A DNA stretch of 64,000 nt from DATBQN01 sp963755825 (GTDB lineage: Bacteria; Acidobacteriota; Thermoanaerobaculia; Multivoradales; UBA5704), in contig CAVWLA010000001.1 of NCBI GenBank assembly GCA_963755825.1, positions 2,728,001-2,792,000 of the forward strand, read 5' to 3'. The notes under the pieces were generated by a model. It saw nothing but the letters and a program-made list of their open reading frames with translations. It was not told where the DNA came from and made no database searches. The translations under genes were made by a program, and so were the position numbers. Of this stretch, positions 54,823-64,000 are shown in pieces (the stretch's first letter is position 1; each line of letters starts with the position of its first letter).

Positions 54823-56127
54823 CTAGGCCGCGCGCCGCCCCTCGCCGTCCTTGGGCTTGGCGAGGCGCACGGGATCGTCGGGCTTGAGCGTGCGGAGAGC
54901 CTTGAAGGGGCCGGTGACGAGCGTCTCGCCGCCCTTCAGCCCCGACAGCACCTCGATCGAGAGCTCGCCGGTCAGCCCAGTGCGGATGGGCTGGAAGCGC
55001 ACCTTGCCGCCCTCCATCACGTAGACCCCCTCCTCGTCGCGCGGCGGCCCGCCGGCCGGCGTCGCGGCGGTCGACCGCGCCTCGGCTCCCGTCCCGGCGG
55101 GATCGGCGGCCTCGGCGGCGCGGGCCACCGCCTTCGCCATGTCGCGCACCACCAGCGCCTGGATCGGCACCACCAGGGCGTCGGCGCGGAAGCCGGTGAG
55201 GATGTCGGCCTGGGCGGAGAGGCCGGGCTTGATGTCCGCCGGCGGCGCCTTGAGCTGGATCTTGACCTTGAACTTGATGGCATCGGTGCCGTTGGTGGTC
55301 GTCGTCAGCGGGCTGCCGCCGACCTCGGTCACCACCCCGTCGAAGGTCTGGTTGGGATAGGCATCGATGCGCACCTGGGCGCGCTGGCCCACCCGCACCG
55401 AGGGGATCGAGGTCTCGTCGACCTCCATCTCGGTCTCGACGACCGACATGTCGGAGATGGTGAGCAGCACGGTGCCCGGGCTGTTCTGCACGCCGATCAC
55501 CGCCACCTCGCCCTCCTCCACCGGCCGGGCGCTGACGATGCCGTCGATGGGCGAACGGATGGTGGTCTTGTTGAGCAGGTCCTCGACGCCCTCGAGCGTG
55601 GCGCGCGCCTGGTCGACGCGCTGCTGGGCGCCCTCGACGGCGGCGGCGGCGGTCATGTACGCCGTGCGCGCCTTCTGCAGGTCGGCGTCGGCGAGGATCC
55701 CCTCGGCGTGATTGCGCACGGCGCGGTCGAGATCGGCCTTCGCCTGGTCGCGGCTCGCCTTGGCGGAGTCGAGGTCGTGGAGCAGCGCCTGCATCGAGAA
55801 CTGGCTGCTGCGCGCCGCGGCGCGCGGGTTGACGGGGTCGATCTGGAGAAGAAACTGCCCCTTCTTCACCCGGTCCCCCTCCTCCACCGCCAGGCGGGTG
55901 ATCTGGCCGGCGATGGTGGCGGAGATGCCGACCTTCTTCTGCGCCTGCACCTTGCCGTTGGCGGTGACCTTGGCCTGCAGGTCCTCGCGGCCGACCTTGG
56001 CGATCTCGACCTCCGTCTCGTCGCCGCCGCGGCGGGCGTAGGCCCAGCCGCCGAGGGCGAGGAGGACGGCGAGGACGCTGGCGATCCACAACAGCTTGTG
56101 GCGGAAGGAACCTCTCTTCGCGGGCAT
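54823..56127 (-). CDS. Periplasmic adaptor (MacA/HlyD-like membrane fusion protein)
   Basis: A 434-residue adaptor. One N-terminal transmembrane anchor (LLWIASVLAVLLALGGWAYA), lipoyl halves (AGQITRLAVEEGDRVKKGQF and TIRSPIDGIVSARPVEEGEV) flanking a coiled-coil hairpin of about 100 residues (LLHDLDSAKASRDQAKADLD is its start), then beta-barrel and membrane-proximal domains. It bridges the inner-membrane permeases to an outer-membrane channel. First gene of the efflux-type operon; 158 bp separate it from the Omp85 gene stop. Confidence 0.87.
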   Translation of the reverse strand: MPAKRGSFRHKLLWIASVLAVLLALGGWAYARRGGDETEVEIAKVGREDLQAKVTANGKVQAQKKVGISATIAGQITRLAVEEGDRVKKGQFLLQIDPVNPRAAARSSQFSMQALLHDLDSAKASRDQAKADLDRAVRNHAEGILADADLQKARTAYMTAAAAVEGAQQRVDQARATLEGVEDLLNKTTIRSPIDGIVSARPVEEGEVAVIGVQNSPGTVLLTISDMSVVETEMEVDETSIPSVRVGQRAQVRIDAYPNQTFDGVVTEVGGSPLTTTTNGTDAIKFKVKIQLKAPPADIKPGLSAQADILTGFRADALVVPIQALVVRDMAKAVARAAEAADPAGTGAEARSTAATPAGGPPRDEEGVYVMEGGKVRFQPIRTGLTGELSIEVLSGLKGGETLVTGPFKALRTLKPDDPVRLAKPKDGEGRRAA

Positions 56128-56192
56128 GGGATCTCCGGGGATGCGGGGCAGGCGCTGCTGGCCTGCTCTCTATTACGCGCTCGACTCCGCCA

Positions 56193-56233
56193 ATGTTGCA
56201 ACCGCCGTCTGCCGGCGCGCCGATGCTGCAACC
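56193..56233 (-). promoter_or_regulatory. Two direct repeats upstream of the efflux operon
   Basis: ATGTTGCAACC (56193-56203) and ATGCTGCAACC (56223-56233), identical at 10 of 11 positions, start exactly 30 bp apart, about three helical turns. On the minus strand the nearer copy contains TTGCAA, which with an 18-nt spacer precedes CGTAAT and could be a -35 box. Possible tandem operator in the promoter of the adaptor-permease operon. Confidence 0.35.
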
Positions 56234-56285
56234 TCGCGGCGGCCGCGCGGATTCCCCGCCACCGCCGCGGACCCGGCGAGCAGAA

Positions 56286-59273
56286 TCAGAAAGGGTTACC
56301 GAAGTTCAGGAACAGCACCGGGCTGGCGCTCTCCCCCGGATCGCGGCGGAGCTTCCAGCCGACGGTGACGGTGAGCGGGCCGATCGGCGAGTTCCAGCGC
56401 GCGCCGAAGCCGGCGCCGGTCTTCAGCTCGTGGAGCTCGATGTCGCGCCAGTCCGCCCAGACGTTGCCGCTGTCGACGAAGACGAGGCCGCCGAAGGCGC
56501 CGGCGACGGGAAACCGATAGTCGAGATTGAGCAGCGCCAGGCCGTCGCCGCCGATCGGCTGGTAGTGGCCGCTCCCCGGCGGCAGGATGAGGCTGCGGCC
56601 GCGGATGCCCAGCAGGTCGAGCGGGTAGGCGCGGTCGGTGGTGGCGCCGCCGGCGAAGAAGCGCTCGTCGATGAAGACGTTGCTGCTCGGCAGGTTGGGC
56701 GGCGTGTTGGGGTCGCCGGTGCCGAGGCGGCGGAAGGCCTCGATCGCCCCCAGCCGCGCGGCGACGGCGATGACGCCCGGCCGGCCGAGGTTGAAATACT
56801 GGCTCTGCTCGAGGAGCACCTTGAAGAAGTTGGCCTGCGAGCCGAGGGCCGGGAAGGAATACTGCGTCTGCAGCAGGGTCGACCAGCCGCGGGTGGCGAA
56901 GACCGGGTCGTCGCGATGGTCGATGAGGACGGTCGGCACGATGCTGGCGAGCTGATAGGGGAGATCCTTGCGCTCGATGTCGTTCAACGCGACACCCTGC
57001 TTGACCCGCAGCTTGACGACCCGATAGTCGAGGGCGAGCGAGAAGCGGCTGCGGCCGAGCTTCCACACCCCTTCCTCCCGCGCCCCCCAGCGCCGCACCT
57101 CGAAGGAGTCCTCGGGCTCGGTGTCCTGGATGTAGAAGAGGCTGCTGGTGAGCGGCACCTGGTAGCGCCCGACGTAGGGCTGATCGAAGAGGGTGCGGAT
57201 GCGCTTGTTGCGCGCCGCCAGGCGGAGGTCCTCGGTGAAGCGATAGCCCTCGCCGCCGACGTTGCTGCTCGAAAAGCCGAGCAGGCCGCGCGGCCCGTCG
57301 AGGGTGTCGTAGCCGGCACCGTAGGTCAGGCTGCGGTCCTTCCCCTCCTCGACGCGGATGACGACGTCGCGCCCGCTGGCGGCGAGGCCGGCGCGGGTGA
57401 GGTCGACCTTCACCTGCGAGAAGACGCCGAGGGCGTAGAGCTTGCGCTCGATCTCGAGCAGGCGCTGCGGCGAGATCGGCTGCCCGCGCTCGACGCCGGC
57501 GAAGCGGCGGATGACCTCGGTCTTGGTCTTGCGGTTGCCGCGCACGATCACCCGGTCGACGAGAGCCTGCGGCCCGGCGGTCGCCGCGACGGTGATGTCG
57601 ACCCGCCGGTGATCGGGCGACCACTCCGTCGTTGCGGTTGCCTGCGCCTGGTCGTAGCCGCGGTCGGCGAAGGCGGCGCGCAGGGTGTCGAGGAGAGTGT
57701 CGAGCAGGTACTGATTGAACGGGCCGCCGGCGGTGAGCGGCAGGCGCGGCTTGACCTGGCTCCACACCAGCCCCTCGACGCCGGTGAAGTCGAGCCTCCC
57801 CACCAGCTCGCGCGGCCCCTCGACGACGGGGACCGTGAGAGTCAGCTCGCGCCCCGTCTCGGCGACCTGCGGCGGCCCGACCTTGGCCTGCGGATAGCCC
57901 TGCAGCGCATAGTAGGAGCGGATGTTGTCGAGGTCTTTGGCGAGCTCCGAGTCGACCAGCCGGCCGCTGCCGAGGGCGAGGAGGCGGCGGCCGGAGGTCG
58001 TCATCAGCGCGGCGAGCTGATCGCCGGTCACCCCGGCGTTGCCGGTGAAGCGCACCGCTTTCAAGGTGAAGACGGCGCCGGCGTCGAGGGTGATCGTCAG
58101 GTGGAGAGTGCCGTTCTCGCGGCGGTCGGCGCTCGCCACCGTGGCATGGTAGCGGCCCTGCTGCTGGAGGTAGTCCTTGATCTTGGCGACCGCCTGGATG
58201 ACCAGCGCGTCGTCGTACCCCTCGTCGCCGAGGAACGGCAGCAGGCCCTTCTTGTTGAGGATCTCCTTGCTGTCCTTGGCGTCGGAGGTGCTGCCGACGA
58301 CGTCGACGACGAGACGGGGACCGACGCGGAGCGGAAAGGTCACCGCGACGGTGCTCTTCGCGGCGTCGACCTGCTCGCGCGGCGGATCGACCCGCGCCAG
58401 GTTGTAGCCCTGGCGGATGAGCCAGCGCTCGAGCCGGTCGGCGTCGTCGCGGAGGACGCTCTGGCGGTACGCGGTGCCCGGCTTGGTGCGCAGCTGGCCG
58501 AGGAGCGCCGGCGCCGCGAAGGGCGCCGGGGCGCCGTCGAAGGCGATGGCGCCGATGGTGGCGCGCGGCCCGGCGGTCGCGTGGTAGGTGACGACGGCGC
58601 GCTGGCGCACCGGATCGGTCGACACGCCGACCCGCACCTCGGCGCCGAAATAGCCGCTCTCGCGATAGAGGTCCTGCATGGCGAAGACGCCGCGCACCAC
58701 GCGGCCCTCCTCGAGCGGCTGCGCCGGCCGCTGCTCGAGGGCGTTCTCGAGCTCGGTCAACGAGAGGCCGAGCTGGCCGGTGATCTTCACCGCGTCGACC
58801 TGCACGGCGGCGCGCAGCACGAGGATGGCGACCACCGCGCCGGTGGCGCTCGGTACCGCCGGCGCCGCCGGGCGGGTGTAGATCTCCACCTCCGAGGCGA
58901 GGCCGCTCGCCTCGACGTTGCGCAGCGTCCGCCGCACCCGCACGTCGGTGAGCGGCTGGCCGACCGCGATGTCGAGGAGCCCGGCGAGCTCGGGGCGCTC
59001 GGGGAGCGGCGCGTCGCTGCGCACCTCGATCTCGGCGACCGTCGGGCCGCTGCCGCTGTCGGCGAACGCCGCCGGCTCGTCGTCGTCGTCGAGCGGCGTC
59101 AGGGTGGCGTGCGCGGAGGCGGCGGAAGTCGCGGTAGATTCTGCGGCCGGCGCGAGATCGGCAAGATCGGCCCACGCCCGGTCGGCGGGCGCGCCGGCCG
59201 CGGCGAGCCCCAGCGCCCACGCCGCCACCGCCGGCGCCAGCCAGCGCCGGCTGCCGAGCCGGCGCGCCGGCAT
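56286..59273 (-). CDS. Omp85 outer-membrane assembly protein with seven POTRA-like domains (TamA/BamA-like)
   Basis: A 995-residue protein. ATG at 59273 gives a signal peptide (LAPAVAAWALGLAAAGAPA) and lies 14 nt after the tamB stop; an upstream ATG at 59378 would overlap tamB deeply. Seven POTRA-like repeats can be read at about 78-155, 157-236, 237-319, 320-400, 401-487, 488-568 and 569-644, each ending in a 'xxG(P/A)'-type strand; the C-terminal barrel (about 646-995) ends in Phe (LFLNFGNPF). The loop-6 motif expected as VRGF/Y reads TDRAYPLD. It inserts or exports proteins at the outer membrane. Pairing with TamB suggests the TamA role, but length exceeds E. coli TamA (three POTRA). Confidence 0.85.
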   Translation of the reverse strand: MPARRLGSRRWLAPAVAAWALGLAAAGAPADRAWADLADLAPAAESTATSAASAHATLTPLDDDDEPAAFADSGSGPTVAEIEVRSDAPLPERPELAGLLDIAVGQPLTDVRVRRTLRNVEASGLASEVEIYTRPAAPAVPSATGAVVAILVLRAAVQVDAVKITGQLGLSLTELENALEQRPAQPLEEGRVVRGVFAMQDLYRESGYFGAEVRVGVSTDPVRQRAVVTYHATAGPRATIGAIAFDGAPAPFAAPALLGQLRTKPGTAYRQSVLRDDADRLERWLIRQGYNLARVDPPREQVDAAKSTVAVTFPLRVGPRLVVDVVGSTSDAKDSKEILNKKGLLPFLGDEGYDDALVIQAVAKIKDYLQQQGRYHATVASADRRENGTLHLTITLDAGAVFTLKAVRFTGNAGVTGDQLAALMTTSGRRLLALGSGRLVDSELAKDLDNIRSYYALQGYPQAKVGPPQVAETGRELTLTVPVVEGPRELVGRLDFTGVEGLVWSQVKPRLPLTAGGPFNQYLLDTLLDTLRAAFADRGYDQAQATATTEWSPDHRRVDITVAATAGPQALVDRVIVRGNRKTKTEVIRRFAGVERGQPISPQRLLEIERKLYALGVFSQVKVDLTRAGLAASGRDVVIRVEEGKDRSLTYGAGYDTLDGPRGLLGFSSSNVGGEGYRFTEDLRLAARNKRIRTLFDQPYVGRYQVPLTSSLFYIQDTEPEDSFEVRRWGAREEGVWKLGRSRFSLALDYRVVKLRVKQGVALNDIERKDLPYQLASIVPTVLIDHRDDPVFATRGWSTLLQTQYSFPALGSQANFFKVLLEQSQYFNLGRPGVIAVAARLGAIEAFRRLGTGDPNTPPNLPSSNVFIDERFFAGGATTDRAYPLDLLGIRGRSLILPPGSGHYQPIGGDGLALLNLDYRFPVAGAFGGLVFVDSGNVWADWRDIELHELKTGAGFGARWNSPIGPLTVTVGWKLRRDPGESASPVLFLNFGNPF

Positions 59274-59287
59274 GCTCGCGAGGCGGC

Positions 59288-62200
59288 TCAGAAGCGCTTC
59301 TCCCACTGTCCGTCGACGGCGTAGCTGCGGCCGCCGGTCTGGGAGAAGAGCAGGGTGAACTTGGGCGACACCTTCCACTGGATCTGCAGCACCTCGGGCG
59401 GCGTCGCGGTGGGATCGCTCGAGTAGGTGACGAAGATGTCCTTCGACAGCCGCTTGCCGACCGTGATGCCGACCCCGGAGACCGACTGGCCGGCCGTGTT
59501 CGCCACCGGGTTGACCCGGAAGCGGTCGAGCCCGAAGAGGGTGCCGACGCGCTGCGAGATCGCCGACGCCGCCTGGCCGTAGAGGAAGCCCTGGGCGCCG
59601 AGGTTGGTCTGCTGCGGGTTGATCGGCGGCGTCGAGAGGTCGGTGCCGGTGCGGTCCTGCGGCAGCTCCTGGCCGGTGGCGAGGAGGGCCAGGATCTCGA
59701 GGTCGGCGAGGTTGGCGTTGGACGAGAAGTGGGCGTCGAGTCGCTCGACGGTGCCGGAGAGCGCCAGGGTGATCTCGAAGCTCTGCACCTCGGTCTTCGC
59801 CACCAGGTCGATCACCGGATCGATCTTGTAGGGGTTGGCGAAGGTGAGCAGGCCGCGCTCGACCTTGTACTCGTTGCCGGCGTAGGTGAGCTTGCCGTTG
59901 GCGGCGAGCTCGACGCGGCCGAAGACCACCGGCCGCGCCAGGCTGCCGCGCACCGTGAGGTCGATGCCGCCGCGGAGGTCGGCGACGTTGTTGTGCACGC
60001 GCAGAGCCTGCGGTCCGGAGATGACGAGGTTGAGCTGGGTGGAGGCGAGGAACGGGCTGGTCGCCGCCACCTCGACGCGCTGCCGCGCGAACAGCCGCTG
60101 CAGCAGCTCGAGCGTCCCCACCTGCACGTCGTTGAGATAGAAGGCGCGGTCGAGGTCGATGCGGCCGGCGATCTGCCGGTTGCCGCCGTCCCCTTCGCCC
60201 GCCGAGGTCACCAGCAGATCGGCGTTGCCGCGGGTGAGGAAGCCCTCGGGATAGCGCACCGAGATGTCCTGCGCCGTGACGTGCGCCTGGTAGGCGAGCT
60301 TGCGGCCGGCGGCCGGCAGGCGCAGGCTGCCGGCGAGACCGAGGGTGCCGCCGGCGACGTCGGCGAGCAGGCGCTGGTCGATGATCACCTCGTCGCGCGA
60401 GAAGAGGACCTCGCCGCGCACGTTCTCGAGGGCGTGCGGGAAGCCGGGGATGACCAGGCGCGCGCCGCGGAGCACCGCCTCGCCGTTGAGATCGGGATGC
60501 GCCAGCGTGCCTTTGACGGTCGCCAGGGCGTCGACGAAGCCGGCGACGTCCAAATCCGGGCGGAAGAGCTTCAGCCAGCCGATCCAGATCGTGCTCTGCA
60601 TGCGCAGGTCGAGCGGCGCGCCGGGCTTAAGGCCGATGCTGCCGTTGGCGAAGAGCTCGGTCTCGTGCGTCGGCTCGCGCAGGTAGAGCGAGCGGATGGC
60701 GAGCCGGCCGGGCTCGAGGGCGACGACCACCGGCTCGACGTTCTGGATCGACTGTCCCTGGAACTGGGCGTGGAGGTCGGAGAGGGCGACCTGGGCATCG
60801 TAGGAGCGCGCGGCGAAGCGCGCGGTGAGCGTGGCGCGGCCGGCGAGGCCGCCGGTGAAGGCCGGCAGCGACGGCCCGGCGGCGAGCCGCGCCAGGCCCG
60901 GCAGGTTGTCGCTCGCGAGGTCGAAGCCGACGTCGGCGCCGGCGCGGTCCAGCCGGCCGCCGCCGGAGAGCCGGAGGAGCCCGGGCAGCTCGCCATGGGC
61001 CTGCAGCTGGCCGTTCTCCCAGCTGCCCGCGAGCGACGCGGTGCCGCCCTCGCCGATGCGCCGGCCGGCGATGGCGAGGCCGCTCGCGGCGACGCTGAGG
61101 GTCGCCGAGGGATGGTCGAGGGTGCCGGAGGCCTCGGCGGTGACGGCGAGCGTGCCGCCGAGATCGCCGTTCCCCGCGCCGCCACCGGACAGCAGGCCGG
61201 CGAGCGGCTGCTTGGCGAGCGACAGAGCGGGCGCCGCGAGCGCCAGCGACACCGCCTTCGACGACGAATCGAAGCTGCCGGAGAGCTGCACGCGGCCGGC
61301 GGGGAGATCGACGACGCCGTGCTCGACGCGGAGCGCGGTCCCCTCGAAGCCGACGGCGGCGCTCGCCCGGCCGAGGGCGATGCCGGCGACCGCCAGGTCC
61401 GCCGCCTCGGCGTCGGCATGGCCGACGAGGACGTCCGGCGTGCCGCCGAGGGCGACGTGGCCTGACACCGAGCCGGACACCGCCGGCGCATCGGCGACCA
61501 GGAACCTCGCCACCTCGCCCGCCGGCCACGCGCCGACGTCGACGGTGAGGGCGATCTGCTCGCCGCGGCGGAGCCGGCCGTCGGCGCCGGCGAGCGGCAC
61601 CCGGCCGGCGACGTGGAGGTGGTCGCCGCCGCGCGCGAGGTCGATCGCCAGGCCGTCGACCGCCCGCGGGGAGAGGGTGAGCGCGCCGCGCACCGCGGCG
61701 GGCGTCTCGAGCGCCGGGCTCATGGCCTCGGCGAGGTCGAGGCCGAGCGCGAAGGACCAGGTGCTGGCGGTGAAGGTGAGGCTGCCGTCGGCGTGACCGC
61801 GGCCGGCGGTGGGGAGCCAGAAGGGTGGCGGCGCTACAGCCGCTGCCTTCCCGGGCGCCGGCTCCTGCGGGATCAGGCGGGTGATCGCCGGCGCGTCGAG
61901 GGTGTCGAGGTGGAGGTCGAGGCGGCCGCTCCGCCGCGTCAGGTCGACGGCGAGCTCGCCGGTCGCCGCCTGGCGCGGCGCGGTCACCCGGATGTCGCGC
62001 GACGACAGGATGCCGCGCGAGAGCGCCAGAGTCCCCGCGCCGTCGACGGGGAGGCCGAGGGCGGCGCTGCGCGCCGCGATCCTCACCTCGGCGCGGCCGG
62101 TTCCGACGAGCATCGCGGCAGAGCTGCAGCGGTAGACGAGGCGGCCGGCGGCGGCGCCGGAGAGCCCGCGCAGCGGCGCCTTCTCGACCTCGAGAACGGT

Positions 62201-63382
62201 CTCCACGGCGACGTCGCGGAAGGCGAGGTCGAGATCGACCGGCTTGCCGCGCGGCACGTTCGCCGCGGTGTCGACGAAGACCTTGCCGTCGATCGCGCCG
62301 CCGCCGTAGGCGGCGCGGCGGACGGCGATCGAGAGCCCCTTGGGGCCGCCGTCGAGCGCCGCCGCGAGCCCCGTCACCGTCCACTCGCGGAAGTCGACGC
62401 GCGGCGAGGTGACGAGGCCGCCGTAGCTCCAGGTGCGCGGCTCGACGACGACGCGGCCGCCGGTGATGCGGAAGCGGCCGCCGAGCGGCTCGTCGAGATA
62501 GCCCAGCCGGTTGGCGATGCGGCTCTCCCCCTCGCCGTCGAAGGCGAGGTCGACGTGGGCGCCGCGCCGCCAGGAGATGGTGCCGTGCACCTGCGCCTCG
62601 AGCTCGGGACCGGCGACGCGGGCGGCCGCGATCTCCAGGCGGCCGCGGTCGAGGAGCAGGCTCCCCTTGCCGGAGTAGGTCACCCGGTACGGCTTGCCGC
62701 CGGGGAGCGTCGTCACCACCTCCTGCGCCGTCGCCAGGGCGTCGAGCCGCTTGCCGTTCCCCACCAGCCGTCCCCAGATGGCGCGCGCCTCGACCGAGAG
62801 CTGGTAGCGCCGCTCGTTGAGCTCGAAGGTGCCGTCCTGGACGAGGATGCGGCCGATGCGCACGTCGAAGCGGCGCGGGCCGCCGGGGCCGGGGTTGCCG
62901 AACTGCGGCAGGTTGCTGCGGCCGTCGGGGTAGAAGATGAGGTGGACGCGCGGCCGCACCACGTCGATCGCCTCCAGGCGCACGATGCGGCGGCGGAGGT
63001 CGCCCCAGGGGAGCGCGATGTGGACGAGCTGCGCGGTGGCGAGCGGCGGGTCGCCGGCGCGCGGGCCGGGGATGCGGACGTCGTGGAGGACGACGTCGGC
63101 GGCGGGGAAAATGCTGTACTCGGCGCTGCCGATCGACACCGGCCGATGGAGAAAGTCGGAGGTGCGGGCGACGGCCAGGGCGAGCACCCGCTCGCGCGCG
63201 AAGCGGCTCTGCGCCAGCTCGTAGAGGCCGAAGCCGAGCGCGAGGAGGAGGACGACGCCCCAGACGAACGGCCGCAGCACCCAGCGCCGCAGGCGCCCCG
63301 GCCGGCGGCTCGTCGGCGGCTCGGACGGCGGGCCGGCGGCAGCGGGCGACGCGGCCGTCGGTTCCTGCTCGGGAGGGCTCAT
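59288..63382 (-). CDS. tamB: TamB/AsmA-like inter-membrane protein
   Basis: A 1364-residue protein. One N-terminal transmembrane helix (FVWGVVLLLALGFGLYELAQ), an AsmA-like start (RPVSIGSAEYSIFPAADVVL), a very long beta-rich periplasmic region, and the C-terminal TamB (DUF490) domain ending VSPKFTLLFSQTGGRSYAVD with a final Phe. Blocks such as GSIGLKPGAPLDLRMQ and LALLATGQELPQDRTG are typical. TamB-type proteins form a groove between inner and outer membrane that carries phospholipid or helps TamA. It sits between nadK (39-nt gap) and the Omp85 gene (14-nt gap), all on the minus strand. Confidence 0.9.
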   Translation of the reverse strand: MSPPEQEPTAASPAAAGPPSEPPTSRRPGRLRRWVLRPFVWGVVLLLALGFGLYELAQSRFARERVLALAVARTSDFLHRPVSIGSAEYSIFPAADVVLHDVRIPGPRAGDPPLATAQLVHIALPWGDLRRRIVRLEAIDVVRPRVHLIFYPDGRSNLPQFGNPGPGGPRRFDVRIGRILVQDGTFELNERRYQLSVEARAIWGRLVGNGKRLDALATAQEVVTTLPGGKPYRVTYSGKGSLLLDRGRLEIAAARVAGPELEAQVHGTISWRRGAHVDLAFDGEGESRIANRLGYLDEPLGGRFRITGGRVVVEPRTWSYGGLVTSPRVDFREWTVTGLAAALDGGPKGLSIAVRRAAYGGGAIDGKVFVDTAANVPRGKPVDLDLAFRDVAVETVLEVEKAPLRGLSGAAAGRLVYRCSSAAMLVGTGRAEVRIAARSAALGLPVDGAGTLALSRGILSSRDIRVTAPRQAATGELAVDLTRRSGRLDLHLDTLDAPAITRLIPQEPAPGKAAAVAPPPFWLPTAGRGHADGSLTFTASTWSFALGLDLAEAMSPALETPAAVRGALTLSPRAVDGLAIDLARGGDHLHVAGRVPLAGADGRLRRGEQIALTVDVGAWPAGEVARFLVADAPAVSGSVSGHVALGGTPDVLVGHADAEAADLAVAGIALGRASAAVGFEGTALRVEHGVVDLPAGRVQLSGSFDSSSKAVSLALAAPALSLAKQPLAGLLSGGGAGNGDLGGTLAVTAEASGTLDHPSATLSVAASGLAIAGRRIGEGGTASLAGSWENGQLQAHGELPGLLRLSGGGRLDRAGADVGFDLASDNLPGLARLAAGPSLPAFTGGLAGRATLTARFAARSYDAQVALSDLHAQFQGQSIQNVEPVVVALEPGRLAIRSLYLREPTHETELFANGSIGLKPGAPLDLRMQSTIWIGWLKLFRPDLDVAGFVDALATVKGTLAHPDLNGEAVLRGARLVIPGFPHALENVRGEVLFSRDEVIIDQRLLADVAGGTLGLAGSLRLPAAGRKLAYQAHVTAQDISVRYPEGFLTRGNADLLVTSAGEGDGGNRQIAGRIDLDRAFYLNDVQVGTLELLQRLFARQRVEVAATSPFLASTQLNLVISGPQALRVHNNVADLRGGIDLTVRGSLARPVVFGRVELAANGKLTYAGNEYKVERGLLTFANPYKIDPVIDLVAKTEVQSFEITLALSGTVERLDAHFSSNANLADLEILALLATGQELPQDRTGTDLSTPPINPQQTNLGAQGFLYGQAASAISQRVGTLFGLDRFRVNPVANTAGQSVSGVGITVGKRLSKDIFVTYSSDPTATPPEVLQIQWKVSPKFTLLFSQTGGRSYAVDGQWEKRF

Positions 63383-63421
63383 GCCGCAAGAGGCGAGGCG
63401 CGCGGCCTCAGCGCGCCGGCG

Positions 63422-64000
63422 TCATGAGACCGGCGTGGGATCGTCGCTCGACAAGCCTCCCCAGCGGAGCTTGCCGCGCAGGTTGTCGTAGAAGCTGCGG
63501 ACGTTGACCTTGACCAGCCGCACGACGTTGGGGCTGCGGGTGATGCGCACCACGTCGCGGTGGCCGAGCGAGGTCCCCTCCTGGCCGTCGAGGGTGAGGT
63601 AGACCTCCTCGCGCTGCGTCTCGAGGGTCACCTCGACGACGCTGCGGTCGGAGACGACGAAGGGGCGCAGAGCGAGGGCGTGGGGGCAGATGGGGGTGAG
63701 CACGACGACCGGCAGCAGCGGATGGACGATGGGGCCGCCCGCCGAGAGGTTGTACGCCGTCGAGCCCGTCGGCGTCGAGATGATGAGGCCGTCCGAGCGG
63801 TAGCGCGAGATGAGGTGGCCGTCGACCTCGAGGGTGAGCTGGATGATGCGGGCGAGGGCGCTCTTCGTCACCACGGCGTCGTTGAGCACCCGGAAGCTCT
63901 GCACCGCGGCGCCGCCGGCGCGGCGGAGGCCGATCTCGAGCAGCGAGCGCTCCTCGGTCTCGAACTTGCCGGCGAGCACCTGGACGAGGGTCGGGTAGAG
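63422..64000 (-). CDS. nadK: NAD kinase (5' end outside window)
   Basis: The frame is open to the right edge, so the N-terminus lies beyond the window; 192 residues are visible. LAGKFETEERSLL, RVLNDAVVTKSALARII (the NDAV block), RSDGLIISTPTGSTAYNLSA followed by GGPIVHP (substrate-binding) and VYLTLDGQEGTSL are NAD kinase motifs in the right order. Makes NADP from NAD. First visible gene of a nadK-tamB-omp85 run. Confidence 0.93.
   Translation of the reverse strand, partial: LYPTLVQVLAGKFETEERSLLEIGLRRAGGAAVQSFRVLNDAVVTKSALARIIQLTLEVDGHLISRYRSDGLIISTPTGSTAYNLSAGGPIVHPLLPVVVLTPICPHALALRPFVVSDRSVVEVTLETQREEVYLTLDGQEGTSLGHRDVVRITRSPNVVRLVKVNVRSFYDNLRGKLRWGGLSSDDPTPVS

Overview
The window is about 70% G+C by eye and comes from a Gram-negative bacterium: it encodes an Omp85 outer-membrane assembly protein, TamB, an O-antigen-ligase-like protein and a tripartite-type efflux adaptor. 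Many starts are GTG, genes overlap by 4 nt, and the 5' ends of several transcripts look leaderless. The mixture (JmjC enzyme in a peptide cluster, PKD-type small secreted protein, CIRCE-controlled groE, benzoyl-CoA-ligase-like gene) would fit an Acidobacteriota-like environmental lineage, but the sequence alone does not settle the taxonomy. No rRNA, tRNA, IS element or CRISPR array was seen.

Region 1 (1-7765) is the most unusual part: a RiPP (ribosomally made, modified peptide) cluster. It holds the 3' part of a LanB glutamylation-type dehydratase that ends without the elimination domain, three tandem precursor genes with near-identical acidic double-Gly leaders and a shared [NDE]-S-x-x-x-N-A-C-C core, a JmjC-type Fe(II)/2-oxoglutarate oxygenase, a stand-alone LanC cyclase with three Cys zinc ligands (CCG type, resembling the LanM C-terminal domain), and a divergent B12-type radical SAM enzyme. 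Hairpins sit at a fixed distance before each precursor start, and two further hairpins precede the JmjC and lanC genes. I infer a class I-like lanthipeptide that carries one Ser-derived ring plus hydroxylation and/or radical (perhaps methyl) modification.

Region 2 (8023-37480) is a surface polysaccharide locus of about 29 kb, almost all on the + strand with overlapping genes: 14 glycosyltransferases (11 GT-B type, two GT2, one GT8-like on the opposite strand), Wzx-like flippase, Wzy/WaaL-like polymerase or ligase, WecA/TagO-like initiating transferase, an SDR epimerase, and decorating enzymes (AsnB-type amidotransferase, carbamoyltransferase, acyltransferase, five methyltransferases). It predicts a long, heterogeneous and heavily decorated glycan made by a Wzx/Wzy-type route.

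Region 3 (37489-44520) contains groES-groEL on the minus strand behind a near-consensus promoter and a CIRCE operator, a small ribbon-helix-helix-like protein, and an aryl-CoA module: an old-yellow-enzyme oxidoreductase and an FAD monooxygenase that together look like a split anthraniloyl-CoA (or salicylyl-CoA) monooxygenase/reductase, facing a benzoate-CoA-ligase-like enzyme.

Region 4 (44800-64000) carries an exported animal-type haem peroxidase, a further glycosyltransferase, a small PKD-domain secreted protein, RibBA, an XRE-like regulator, a Trp-rich exported protein with a strong terminator, a MacA-like adaptor with two paralogous MacB/FtsX permeases but no ATPase, a TamA/BamA-like Omp85 protein with about seven POTRA domains, TamB, and NAD kinase cut by the right edge.
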